A DNA stretch of 5,986 bases from CAZXTR01 sp964643615. GTDB lineage: Bacteria > Pseudomonadota > Alphaproteobacteria > CAAHEQ01 > UBA3637. Where the stretch lies: NCBI GenBank assembly GCA_964643615.1, contig CAZXTR010000044.1, positions 1 to 5,986 on the forward strand. Direction: 5' to 3'. The notes under the pieces are model-generated. The model was not told the origin of the DNA. It did no database searches and saw nothing but the letters and a program-made list of their open reading frames with translations. This document shows positions 1 through 5,918 of this stretch, piece after piece. The position numbers were made by a program, and so were the translations under genes. Each line of letters begins with the position of its first letter. The first letter of the stretch is position 1.

Positions 1-374
1 TGGTCAAAGTTAAAATTATAATGCTCAAAATTAGATAGGGCTATAAAAACAACTTTACCTTTTTTATTTTCTAAATGTCTTTCTATCTGGTCTTGATAAA
101 ACCAGTCGTAATTTTTAGTTTCTAAAACAATTTCAAACTCAGATTGCTTGATAGATCCATCGGGAATAGAGTTTCCTTCTTTAGACTGTTGAATAAATTC
201 TATTTCTGTGTTTAGCTCAATATTTTCACCATTAATATCTTCAAATTTATTCAAAAATTCTCCTAATAATTTAGGTGATTCACTATATAATAATTTTAAC
301 ATCAATAATGTGTAATTTGTTACACGGTTTTCTTTTTGGGAATAACCATTAAATAAACTAATTTCTTTACTCAT
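1..374 (-). CDS. Partial PD-(D/E)XK-type nuclease, N-terminal 124 residues, 3' end outside window
   Basis: I translated this by hand from the ATG at 374-372; the frame stays open for 124 codons to the window edge, so the C-terminus is missing. The protein begins MSKEISLFNGYSQKENRVTN. It then shows the core of a PD-(D/E)XK nuclease fold: D72 in SIPDG, a beta strand ending in the E85-T-K87 triad (VLETK), and Q96 with H100 in a following helix (QIERHL). The E15-N16-R17 segment in the first helix fits a group of small defence-type nucleases that I recall starting in a similar way. A ribosome binding site AAGGA (386-382) lies 7 bases before the ATG, which supports this start. GC is about 26% (96 of 374 bases by hand count) against about 38% in sampled dnaB lines, suggesting acquisition. 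The nuclease fold is inferred from motif spacing. The target (DNA or RNA, phage or self) and any partner gene lie outside the window. A restriction-like or abortive-infection role is possible but unproven. Confidence 0.7.
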   Translation of the reverse strand, partial: MSKEISLFNGYSQKENRVTNYTLLMLKLLYSESPKLLGEFLNKFEDINGENIELNTEIEFIQQSKEGNSIPDGSIKQSEFEIVLETKNYDWFYQDQIERHLENKKGKVVFIALSNFEHYNFNFD

Positions 375-436
375 GTTTTTATCCTTATAAATAATTAATT
401 AAGTTGTAATTAAATAGCCCATCTTTTTCTAAAAAT

Positions 437-464
437 AGTTTATTAAGCATAAAATTTAAGTCAA
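437..464 (-). promoter_or_regulatory. Candidate sigma-70 promoter for the nuclease gene
   Basis: Reading the minus strand, TTGACT (464-459) is followed after 16 bases by TAAACT (442-437). The -35 matches the consensus at five of six positions and the -10 at four of six. It would give a leader of about 55 bases before the nuclease ATG. The flanks are very AT-rich, so chance matches are likely and the call is moderate. Confidence 0.4.
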
Positions 465-605
465 CAAGAATATATTTTATGAGTGTGACATGGCAAAATA
501 TGGCATTGTATAGAAATGCGTAAAATTACTTAATTTAGCCTAAAAAACAAGCTTACCTATGTCACAGTGAAAATAAATGGCGCAGTTTTGCAGGGAAAAT
601 ATGCA

Positions 606-635
606 AAAATAGCTACACTTGTGTGTAGCTATTTT
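606..635 (-). terminator. Intrinsic terminator of tRNA-Val
   Basis: Bases 606-618 pair perfectly with 623-635, making a 13-bp stem with a 4-base loop. Read on the minus strand, the stem starts 2 bases after the tRNA CCA end and finishes in a short U run (ATTTTTGC). The stem is AT-rich at its base and has a GCTACAC core. It is also symmetrical enough to act weakly on the plus strand. Its upstream arm is complementary to the 5' end of the tRNA, reported as a finding. Confidence 0.75.
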
Positions 636-637
636 AT

Positions 638-714
638 TGGTGGGTGTAAGAGGACTCGAACCTCTGACCTTTACGATGTCAACGTAACGCTCTAACCACC
701 TGAGCTACACACCC
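638..714 (-). tRNA. tRNA-Val (anticodon GAC)
   Basis: The 77-base minus-strand gene folds into a complete cloverleaf. The acceptor stem GGGTGTG pairs with TACACCC, with a single G-U at the inner end. The D stem is GCTC/GAGC. The anticodon stem TTACG/CGTAA encloses the loop TTGACAT, giving anticodon GAC at 680-678, which reads valine GUC and GUU. The T stem AGAGG/CCTCT encloses TTCGAGT. A73 and CCA are encoded in the DNA. The gene lies 56 bases downstream of dnaB on the same strand, with its own promoter and terminator. Its 3' end faces the low-GC nuclease gene, the orientation expected if this tRNA served as an integration site, although no integrase or duplicated tRNA 3' end is visible here. 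Confidence 0.96.
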
Positions 715-733
715 ATTACCAAGAATGACAACA

Positions 734-762
734 CTTATAATTAAATTGCAAAAATAAATCAA
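734..762 (-). promoter_or_regulatory. Promoter of tRNA-Val
   Basis: On the minus strand TTGATT (762-757) is followed after exactly 17 bases by TATAAG (739-734). The -10 matches at five of six positions and the -35 at four of six. Transcription would start near 727, giving a leader of about a dozen bases before the mature tRNA 5' end. The -35 box lies only 8 bases past the dnaB stop codon, and there is no clear terminator between dnaB and the tRNA, so some readthrough from dnaB is likely. Confidence 0.6.
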
Positions 763-770
763 GTCTTTTT

Positions 771-2225
771 TTATTTTCCTTCTTGGACTAAATTCCCAAA
801 TTCGGTGAACTGTCCATCATAGAACAAATGAATAGTTCCCGTAGGTCCGTGTCGTTGTTTTGAAACAATAGCCTCGGCACGCTTTGCTAAATCAATTTTT
901 TTCTGTTCCCATTCCAAAATGCGTTTGCTGAAAGCGTCTTGAGCTTCTTTTGGCTTTTGTACAGGCATTTCATTTTCTAAATAATAAGATTCACGATAAA
1001 CGAACATCACAATGTCAGCGTCTTGTTCAATAGACCCAGATTCACGCAAATCCGACAATTGAGGTCTTTTGTTCTCTCGTTGTTCAACTAAACGACTTAA
1101 TTGGGATAAAACAATAACAGGCACGTCTAACTCTTTAGCCATAATTTTTAAGGCGCGTGTAATTTCAGACAATTCTTGGACGCGATTTTCCGACCGCCCA
1201 CCAGAGGAAATTAATTGCAAATAATCAATGACAATCATGCCAAGCCCTTTGCTTTTATCCCTTTTTAAACGGCGTGCACGATTTTTTATCATGTTTACAG
1301 TCATTGCAGGGGTATCATCAATGTACAAAGGCAATGTGTCCAACATGCCAATGGCCCCCGCGATTTCGTCAAACTGTTCACTTGTTAATTTCCCTGTGCG
1401 CATAGCTTGACTTCCGATATGCGTGTAAAAAGATAAAATACGTCCTGCTAATTGTTCGGCAGACATTTCCAGAGAAAAGAATGCGACGCCCATTTTAGCA
1501 TCATTTTTTTTGTTTTCTTGTTGCATCTTGCGTGCAACATTAAAAGCCATACAAGTCGCTAAAGACGTTTTCCCCATTGCAGGGCGACCTGCAAGTATAA
1601 TTAAATCAGAACGGTGTACCCCGCCCATTAATTTATCCATATCTACAAGCCCCGAGGAAAGACCAGAAATGCCGGTTGGATTGCGCATAGCTTCTTCTGC
1701 GGATTCAATGGCTTGTTTTAACCCAACAGAAAATGGAGTCAGTCCCCCCTCTAAATGGCCTTCATCGCCTAATTGATATAATCTTTTTTCAGCGGTTTCA
1801 ATTTGTTGTTCGCTATCATTATCCAAATTAATTTCAAAAGCGTCATTAACAATTTCAGATCCAATGCCAATCAATTGTCGACGCATGTAACGATCAAAAA
1901 TTTGTTTACCATAATCCGTTGCATTAATAATAGTCGTTGAGGCGTTTGCTAGCTTGAATAAATAATCTTGTCCCCCAACATCATCCAATGTGCCGTCATT
2001 GGTTAAATATTCTTTGACAGTGATAGGATCAACAATTCGCCCGCGTTCAAGAAGCGTTTGAAATGCGGTGAAGATTTTGGCATGAACTGGACTTGCAAAA
2101 TGTTCTGGACGTAAGAATTCAATTACTTTTTCCATAGCATGGTTGTTAGTCAAAATAGCACCGATAAGTGCTTGTTCAGCATCTAAACTTTGAGGCGGTA
2201 TTCGCAATGGTTCTATACTAGACAT
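771..2225 (-). CDS. dnaB: Replicative DNA helicase DnaB
   Basis: This 484-residue protein is the hexameric 5'-3' helicase that unwinds DNA at the replication fork, loaded at the origin and interacting with primase. The N-terminal DnaB domain covers about residues 8-110 (IPPQSLDAEQALIGAIL). The RecA-like ATPase domain covers about 185-478. Visible motifs are Walker A GRPAMGKTS at 213-221 (K219, T220), the catalytic glutamate E253 in SLEMS, Walker B MIVIDYLQLI at 330-339 (D334), the VIVLSQLSR strand near 370-378, the RESGSIEQDADIV block near 394-406, and K456/R458 of KQRHG, the trans-acting lysine and arginine finger. A charged insertion of about 40 residues (about 415-453) precedes the arginine finger, a trait I associate with alphaproteobacterial DnaB. 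The AGGA at 2235-2232 lies 6 bases before the ATG and supports the start. Length and motifs are complete, with no sign of decay. It is transcribed towards tRNA-Val and divergently from tsaB. Confidence 0.97.
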   Translation of the reverse strand: MSSIEPLRIPPQSLDAEQALIGAILTNNHAMEKVIEFLRPEHFASPVHAKIFTAFQTLLERGRIVDPITVKEYLTNDGTLDDVGGQDYLFKLANASTTIINATDYGKQIFDRYMRRQLIGIGSEIVNDAFEINLDNDSEQQIETAEKRLYQLGDEGHLEGGLTPFSVGLKQAIESAEEAMRNPTGISGLSSGLVDMDKLMGGVHRSDLIILAGRPAMGKTSLATCMAFNVARKMQQENKKNDAKMGVAFFSLEMSAEQLAGRILSFYTHIGSQAMRTGKLTSEQFDEIAGAIGMLDTLPLYIDDTPAMTVNMIKNRARRLKRDKSKGLGMIVIDYLQLISSGGRSENRVQELSEITRALKIMAKELDVPVIVLSQLSRLVEQRENKRPQLSDLRESGSIEQDADIVMFVYRESYYLENEMPVQKPKEAQDAFSKRILEWEQKKIDLAKRAEAIVSKQRHGPTGTIHLFYDGQFTEFGNLVQEGK

Positions 2226-2271
2226 AGCATTTCCTTTTATTTAGCTAAGCTATAATCGAAAATGAAAAAAA

Positions 2272-2299
2272 AGTACAGAAAAATTTATTCAAGGTTCAA
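2272..2299 (-). promoter_or_regulatory. Weak candidate promoter for dnaB
   Basis: On the minus strand TTGAAC (2299-2294) and TGTACT (2277-2272) are separated by 16 bases, each matching the consensus at four of six positions. It would give a dnaB leader of about 40 bases. The proposed -10 falls inside the left arm of the inverted repeat at 2272-2315. No better promoter is visible within 100 bases of the dnaB start, but the match is poor. Confidence 0.25.
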
Positions 2300-2315
2300 A
2301 CTATACTTCTGTACT
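2272..2315. repeat. Spaced 9-bp perfect inverted repeat upstream of dnaB
   Basis: AGTACAGAA (2272-2280) and TTCTGTACT (2307-2315) are exact reverse complements separated by 26 bases. The near arm begins 47 bases before the dnaB ATG and covers the weak candidate -10 box. It may be a two-site operator or a hairpin in a leader transcript. Inside the spacer TTCAA occurs twice in tandem. Confidence 0.6.
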
Positions 2316-2665
2316 GATTGATAAAGAATGGCGAACTCCCCCTTTTAAGGGAATGATTGAAAAAAGAGAGTCTTATGCTTAAAGATAATAAAAAAGAAAT
2401 CCTCTCGTGGTTGTTTGTGGATGGATAGAATGAGTGCAAGTAAAGAAAGCTTTAAAGCGTATTTCATCATTTGATGGAATTCGCAAGGCCTTTATTCTCA
2501 GATTGTTTATGAAAATAGCACACTGTTTTTAATGCAAAAATTACAATTATAACCAAAATTAAAGAAGGGGCGTCAAACCATCATTAAAGCAGACTAACAG
2601 AAGTTTGTATAAAAATAGAATGTATTTACGAAAAAATTAAATTATGAGCGTAATCATTTAAACAT

Positions 2666-2692
2666 TAAAGGCGACAATAATCATCGTCTTTA
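2666..2692 (+). terminator. Terminator-like hairpin before the tsaB promoter
   Basis: Bases 2666-2674 (TAAAGGCGA) pair with 2684-2692 (TCGTCTTTA) over 9 bp including one G-U, around a 9-base loop. The T-rich tract TTTATTTATTTT runs from the 3' arm to 2700. On the plus strand this resembles an intrinsic terminator, yet no plus-strand gene lies upstream in the window. It either insulates the tsaB promoter or ends an unrecognised transcript in the gap. Confidence 0.4.
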
Positions 2693-2713
2693 TTTATTTT
2701 CACAACAAAAGCA

Positions 2714-2742
2714 TTGAAATTTGTGGGTAAAAATGATATAAT
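2714..2742 (+). promoter_or_regulatory. Sigma-70 promoter of the tsaB-rimI-ppiD operon
   Basis: TTGAAA (2714-2719) and a perfect TATAAT (2737-2742) are spaced by the optimal 17 bases. Transcription would start near 2749, about 19 bases before the tsaB ATG at 2768, with AAGGA (2756-2760) inside that short leader. The promoter overlaps the upstream in-frame extension of tsaB, so translation from the TTG at 2714 is ruled out for this transcript. Confidence 0.8.
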
Positions 2743-2767
2743 CTTCTCCAATTTTAAGGATGGGAAA

Positions 2768-3376
2768 ATGTTGATATTATCTTTTGATACCTCGGCGAAT
2801 TTTGTTTCTGTTGCAATCTCAGATGAAAATAAAGTATATGCCCAAATTCAACAAGAAATGGAAAGAGGACACGCCGAAGAATTAATGCCTGTTATTGATG
2901 AAACTTTTAAAAAAACATGTTTATCTCTTGAAAATATTAATGCTATCGCTGTTACAATCGGCCCGGGATCTTTTACAGGTATTCGTGTTGGATTGGCATC
3001 TGCGCGTGCTTTTGGGATGGCTTTAAAGATCCCAGTTTATGGAATAACTTGCTTTGAAGCAAACAGTTGCTTTGCAAATGGGGCTGTGACCGTTGTTTTG
3101 GATACAAAACGTGAAGATTATTATACTCAACAATTTGATGAGGCTCATCAACCATTGTCTCAACCAAAAATACAAACGGCGGAGGATTTAAAAGCAAATC
3201 TTCCATTTGTTGCAATAGGTTCTGGAGCATTACGACTGTCACAAGAAATTGGATGCACAACTATGGATATGCCTTGTTCAACGGCGGTCGCGGTCGCAAA
3301 AGTGGCTTTTCAAAGAATAAATGCTCCGTCTTTGCCAAAACCCCTTTACTTAAGGGATGCTGATGTTACAGTATAA
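2768..3376 (+). CDS. tsaB: tRNA threonylcarbamoyladenosine biosynthesis protein TsaB
   Basis: TsaB (YeaZ) is the inactive ASKHA-fold partner of TsaD in the bacterial complex that transfers the threonylcarbamoyl group made by TsaC to A37 of ANN-decoding tRNAs in the cytoplasm. The 202-residue protein opens with the family hallmark LILSFDTSA. It carries ERGHAEELMP at about 32-41 and the diagnostic GPGSFTGIRVGLASARA at 65-81, and ends in PLYLRDADV, the usual TsaB tail. I chose the ATG at 2768 because AAGGA lies 7 bases upstream, a TTGAAA/TATAAT promoter covers the longer TTG-initiated extension, and family members start at this point. The gene overlaps rimI by 14 bases, a common bacterial arrangement. 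tsaC and tsaD are not in the window. Confidence 0.95.
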   Translation: MLILSFDTSANFVSVAISDENKVYAQIQQEMERGHAEELMPVIDETFKKTCLSLENINAIAVTIGPGSFTGIRVGLASARAFGMALKIPVYGITCFEANSCFANGAVTVVLDTKREDYYTQQFDEAHQPLSQPKIQTAEDLKANLPFVAIGSGALRLSQEIGCTTMDMPCSTAVAVAKVAFQRINAPSLPKPLYLRDADVTV

Positions 3377-3794
3377 GCAAATAGATGCTTTTTGTACTCA
3401 ATTGCTTGAAACGATACATGCTCAGTGTTTTGAAAAAAGTTGGACGGAAAAGGACTTTAAAACGCTTCTTTGTCTTCCAACTACACAAGGTGTGATGTGT
3501 CCTTTTGGTTTTATTTTGTGCTCCGTTGTGAAAGAACGCGCCGAAATTTTGACTTTGTGTGTTGTTCCGAAAATGCGACGGCAAAAAATTGCTATGGAAT
3601 TACTGTGTCGTATGGAATTGATTCTAAAAGCACAAAATGTATGTGATTTTTCCTTAGAAGTCGCACAAACAAATGAGGGAGCAATTTCTTTGTATACTCA
3701 ATTTGGTTTTAAAAAGATATGCAACCGCCCTAAATACTATCATACACACAAAGGCGCAATTGATGCGTTTATTTTTAAAAAGAACTTGATTTAA
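3363..3794 (+). CDS. rimI: GNAT N-acetyltransferase, RimI family
   Basis: RimI acetylates the N-terminal amine of ribosomal protein bS18, and perhaps other proteins, using acetyl-CoA. The 143-residue protein has the N-terminal FEKSWTEKDFKTLL element (about 23-36), strand 4 with the acetyl-CoA loop (LTLCVVPKMRRQKIAMELL, about 63-81), and the SLEVAQTNEGAISLYTQFGF block (97-116). E99 and Y111 have the same 12-residue spacing as the catalytic E103 and Y115 of E. coli RimI. The RPKYY motif follows at about 122-126. The pyrophosphate loop R-x-x-G-x-A here reads R72-R-Q-K75-I-A77, so the usual glycine is lysine. I chose the second ATG: TAAGGG (3351-3356) lies 6 bases before 3363 but abuts the alternative ATG at 3357. 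It is translationally coupled to tsaB. RimI is clear from context; substrate specificity is inferred. Confidence 0.88.
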   Translation: MLQYKQIDAFCTQLLETIHAQCFEKSWTEKDFKTLLCLPTTQGVMCPFGFILCSVVKERAEILTLCVVPKMRRQKIAMELLCRMELILKAQNVCDFSLEVAQTNEGAISLYTQFGFKKICNRPKYYHTHKGAIDAFIFKKNLI

Positions 3795-3854
3795 ACTAAT
3801 TTATACTGTATCAGAAAACAAAAAAGATGTACTTTATTTAAAAAAGGATACAAC

Positions 3855-5750
3855 ATGATTATGGCATTACGTAAGTTTAGCGAAAGTTGGCCCGCCAAGA
3901 TTTTGCTGGGGCTTTTAGCTGTTAGTATGATGTCTGTTTTTGGACTGGGCGGAGTGACAAGCTTGTGGGGCAAGGAGGATGTTGCTATTACAGTTGGGTC
4001 GAACAAAATGCGTGTCCAAGATTTACAAAAGGCCTTTCATCAAGAATTAAAAAGGGTGTCTGTGATGATGCCTGGGCATTACTTGTCTCCATCAAAGGCT
4101 TTAGAAATTGGTCTTTTGGATAATGTTATACAACAAGAAATTGACAGGCATTTAAAAACAGCTATGTCTTTGGATTTAGAAACAATTGCTTCGGACGAAG
4201 CTGTGCGGAACTATATTGTAAATAATCCCAACTTTCAAACAATGATGGGACAATTTGACAGGCCTTTGTTTGATGCTTATTTGCGTCAATTGGGCGTAAA
4301 TGAAGCTGGTTTTTCAAATCAGTTGCGTCAAGAGTTAGCCCAGAAACATGTGTTTGATTCTATTCGGTCGATAACGGCTGTGCCCGAAGTGTTGTTGGAA
4401 AAGTTTTATGCCTTCGAAAATGAAAAACGTAATTTTTCGATTTTATTCATTCCTCCTGAAAAAGTACCTGTTTTGGGAAAACCAAGTGAGCAAGATTTGA
4501 AAGACTACTATGACGCGATGCAAGATGATTTGTATACTCCTGAATATCGCACGCTTTCTGTCGTGGAAATAACCCCAAAGACGGTTGCGGATACGGTTGT
4601 TGTTTCTGATGAGGAAATACAAAATATATTCGAAGAAACAAAGGAAAGTTTGAATATTCCTGAAAAACGGCTGATACACCAAATATTGATTACAGATGAA
4701 GCTTCTGCTAAAAAAATAAGGTCGGAATTGACATTGTTGAATTTTGACGAAAAAGCAAAAGTTTTGGGCTTGTCAAAGGATGACATTGATCTAGGTTGGA
4801 TTACAAAAGATAGTGTTTTAGAAGAATTATCAATGCCTGCATTCGAGTCGCAGAAGGGGGCAATTACGAGCCCTATTCAAACATCTTTTGGTTGGCATAT
4901 TTTGTTGATTAAAGATATAAAATCTGGAAAAGAAGTGCAATTGAGGGATGTAAAACAAGATATTATCCAAAAAGCAAAAGCCGAAAAAACATATGACCTT
5001 ATGTACTCAAAAAGCAAAGAATTCGATAATAAGATCGGGATGGGTAATAAGTTAGAAGATGTTGCCAAAGAATTGGGGTTGTCTGTAAAAAGTAAGATCG
5101 TGACGAATTTGGAAGGCGTAAACAAGAAAGGCGAAAAAGCTTCTTTGGAAAATGGAGCTGCTTTGCAAGAAGCATTTTCTTTACCTAAGGGCGAAGTAAG
5201 TGCTTTAATAGAAGATGGAGATGGGTTTTTGGCTGTTCGTGTTGATGAAATCGAAGAAAACGCTTTAATGCCGTTCGATTCGGTAAAAGATACTTTAACT
5301 ATAGAATGGAAAAAAGACAAGCAAAAGCAACAATTAAATGGCTATGCAGAATCTTTGTTTGTTCGCAGTAAAGAAGGGCAAACTTTGCAATCGATTGCTT
5401 TGTTCGCCGGAGTGGAACTAAAACATGTAAAGGATATGACTCGGAAAGATATGAAGGATTTGCAGGCTTCTGTCGTTTCTAGCTTGTTTAAAATTAAAAA
5501 AGGGCAACCAACACTTTTGGAAACGCATGATGGTTGGATGATCGTGGAGATGAATAAAGTTCAAGAATCTAAAGAATTGTCCGATGAAAAAGAAAAGAAG
5601 TTAGAACATCAAAACCTAGCTGAATTGAGTGCAAATTTATTAATAGGTGAAAACCAATTGTATTATGCAAAAATTGAAAAAGTTGAAATAAATCAACAGG
5701 TAATTAAAAAAGTGTTTTCTATGTACGCAAAATCGGAAAACAATGAATAA
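3855..5750 (+). CDS. ppiD: PpiD-like membrane-anchored peptidylprolyl isomerase/periplasmic chaperone
   Basis: This 631-residue protein resembles PpiD, the inner-membrane-anchored foldase that assists proteins leaving the Sec translocon. A basic start and one membrane helix (about 14-36, KILLGLLAVSMMSVFGLGG) anchor it with the bulk in the periplasm. A SurA-N-like chaperone region covers about 42-195 (VGSNKMRVQDLQKAF near 47-61). A parvulin domain spans about 272-356, with IHQILI, DLGW at 312-315 and SFGWHILLI at 344-352. The C-terminal 270 residues contain two further copies of the domain-ending pattern (about 440-466 and 544-568), see findings. AAGGA (3844-3848) lies 6 bases before the ATG. 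The 60-base gap after rimI has no convincing promoter or terminator, so cotranscription with tsaB-rimI is likely. E. coli PpiD is similar in length (623 residues) and has little isomerase activity, so the role may be chaperoning rather than catalysis. Confidence 0.88.
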   Translation: MIMALRKFSESWPAKILLGLLAVSMMSVFGLGGVTSLWGKEDVAITVGSNKMRVQDLQKAFHQELKRVSVMMPGHYLSPSKALEIGLLDNVIQQEIDRHLKTAMSLDLETIASDEAVRNYIVNNPNFQTMMGQFDRPLFDAYLRQLGVNEAGFSNQLRQELAQKHVFDSIRSITAVPEVLLEKFYAFENEKRNFSILFIPPEKVPVLGKPSEQDLKDYYDAMQDDLYTPEYRTLSVVEITPKTVADTVVVSDEEIQNIFEETKESLNIPEKRLIHQILITDEASAKKIRSELTLLNFDEKAKVLGLSKDDIDLGWITKDSVLEELSMPAFESQKGAITSPIQTSFGWHILLIKDIKSGKEVQLRDVKQDIIQKAKAEKTYDLMYSKSKEFDNKIGMGNKLEDVAKELGLSVKSKIVTNLEGVNKKGEKASLENGAALQEAFSLPKGEVSALIEDGDGFLAVRVDEIEENALMPFDSVKDTLTIEWKKDKQKQQLNGYAESLFVRSKEGQTLQSIALFAGVELKHVKDMTRKDMKDLQASVVSSLFKIKKGQPTLLETHDGWMIVEMNKVQESKELSDEKEKKLEHQNLAELSANLLIGENQLYYAKIEKVEINQQVIKKVFSMYAKSENNE

Positions 5751-5762
5751 AAAAGTAAGTAA

Positions 5763-5791
5763 AAAATAATTAATATTTTGTTAATTATTTT
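5763..5791 (+). terminator. All-AT hairpin after ppiD, possible weak terminator
   Basis: Bases 5763-5773 pair with 5781-5791, an 11-bp stem made only of A-T pairs around a 7-base loop, beginning 12 bases after the ppiD stop and ending in a T run. The lack of GC pairs makes it a weak terminator at best. It immediately precedes the -35 box of the next promoter. Confidence 0.35.
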
Positions 5792-5792
5792 C

Positions 5793-5821
5793 TTGACAAG
5801 GAGAATAGAATCGGTTATTCT
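5793..5821 (+). promoter_or_regulatory. Upstream promoter of the operon beyond the window
   Basis: A consensus TTGACA (5793-5798) is followed after 17 bases by TATTCT (5816-5821), a four-of-six match to TATAAT. Its spacer and -10 contain a 6-bp inverted repeat, AGAATA (5802-5807) and TATTCT (5816-5821). It lies about 100 bases upstream of a second and stronger promoter in the same direction. Confidence 0.5.
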
Positions 5822-5890
5822 GATTCACACGTAAGGCAAGGGATTTTTCTCGTCAGATTAAAAATGATCCATCAAAAAAAATAAAAGAAA

Positions 5891-5918
5891 AAGCTTGACA
5901 TGTATTTTTTTCAAGCTT
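5891..5918. repeat. Perfect 8-bp inverted repeat overlapping the strong promoter
   Basis: AAGCTTGA (5891-5898) and TCAAGCTT (5911-5918) are exact reverse complements separated by 12 bases. The left arm covers most of the -35 box and the right arm ends on the first base of the -10. Each arm holds the self-palindrome AAGCTT, with centres 22 bp apart, about two helical turns. The placement fits an operator for a dimeric repressor, though no regulator is encoded nearby. Confidence 0.6.

Larger units (their letters stand above)
2226..2767. other. Long AT-rich intergenic region between divergent dnaB and tsaB
   Basis: I read this 542-base gap in all six frames and found no convincing gene. Short open frames occur, such as a 41-codon minus-strand frame (2470-2345) with a hydrophobic start (MKYALKLSLLALILS) but no ribosome binding site, and a 32-codon basic plus-strand frame from a GTG at 2434. 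They look like chance or decayed remnants. I looked for signatures of tmRNA, RNase P RNA, SRP RNA and 6S RNA by eye and saw none. Structured items are an inverted repeat near dnaB, a CCCT/AGGG hairpin at 2340-2351, a terminator-like hairpin at 2666-2692 and the tsaB promoter. The length is unusual for a compact genome and may mark a lost gene or a small RNA. Confidence 0.6.

Noticed and set aside
395..413. TTAA-N7-TTAA CtrA-like site (399-413) and a TTAATTA/TAATTAA hairpin in the nuclease leader
   Set aside because: The match is exact, but in DNA this AT-rich such sites arise often by chance, and nothing else ties the gene to cell-cycle control.
484..566. Inverted repeat TGTGACAT (484-491) and ATGTCACA (559-566)
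   Set aside because: Only 8 bp with 67 bases between the arms and no promoter at a matching position. Too likely by chance to list as a feature.
638..714. tRNA-Val as a proven attachment site
   Set aside because: No integrase, no second copy of the tRNA 3' end and no excision junction is visible in the window, so this is left as a possibility only.
1510..1776. 88-codon plus-strand open frame
   Set aside because: It is antisense to the DnaB ATPase domain region with no domain signature, and is a shadow of the conserved sense gene.
2262..2321. 19-codon plus-strand frame starting MKKKYRK near dnaB
   Set aside because: It has no ribosome binding site and its lysine run comes from poly-A. The TATAAT at 2251-2256 before it has no -35 partner.
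4877..5320. 147-codon minus-strand open frame
   Set aside because: It lies entirely inside ppiD on the opposite strand, has a Ser/Phe/Leu-rich antisense-type composition and shows no recognisable motif. The sense-strand gene explains the sequence.
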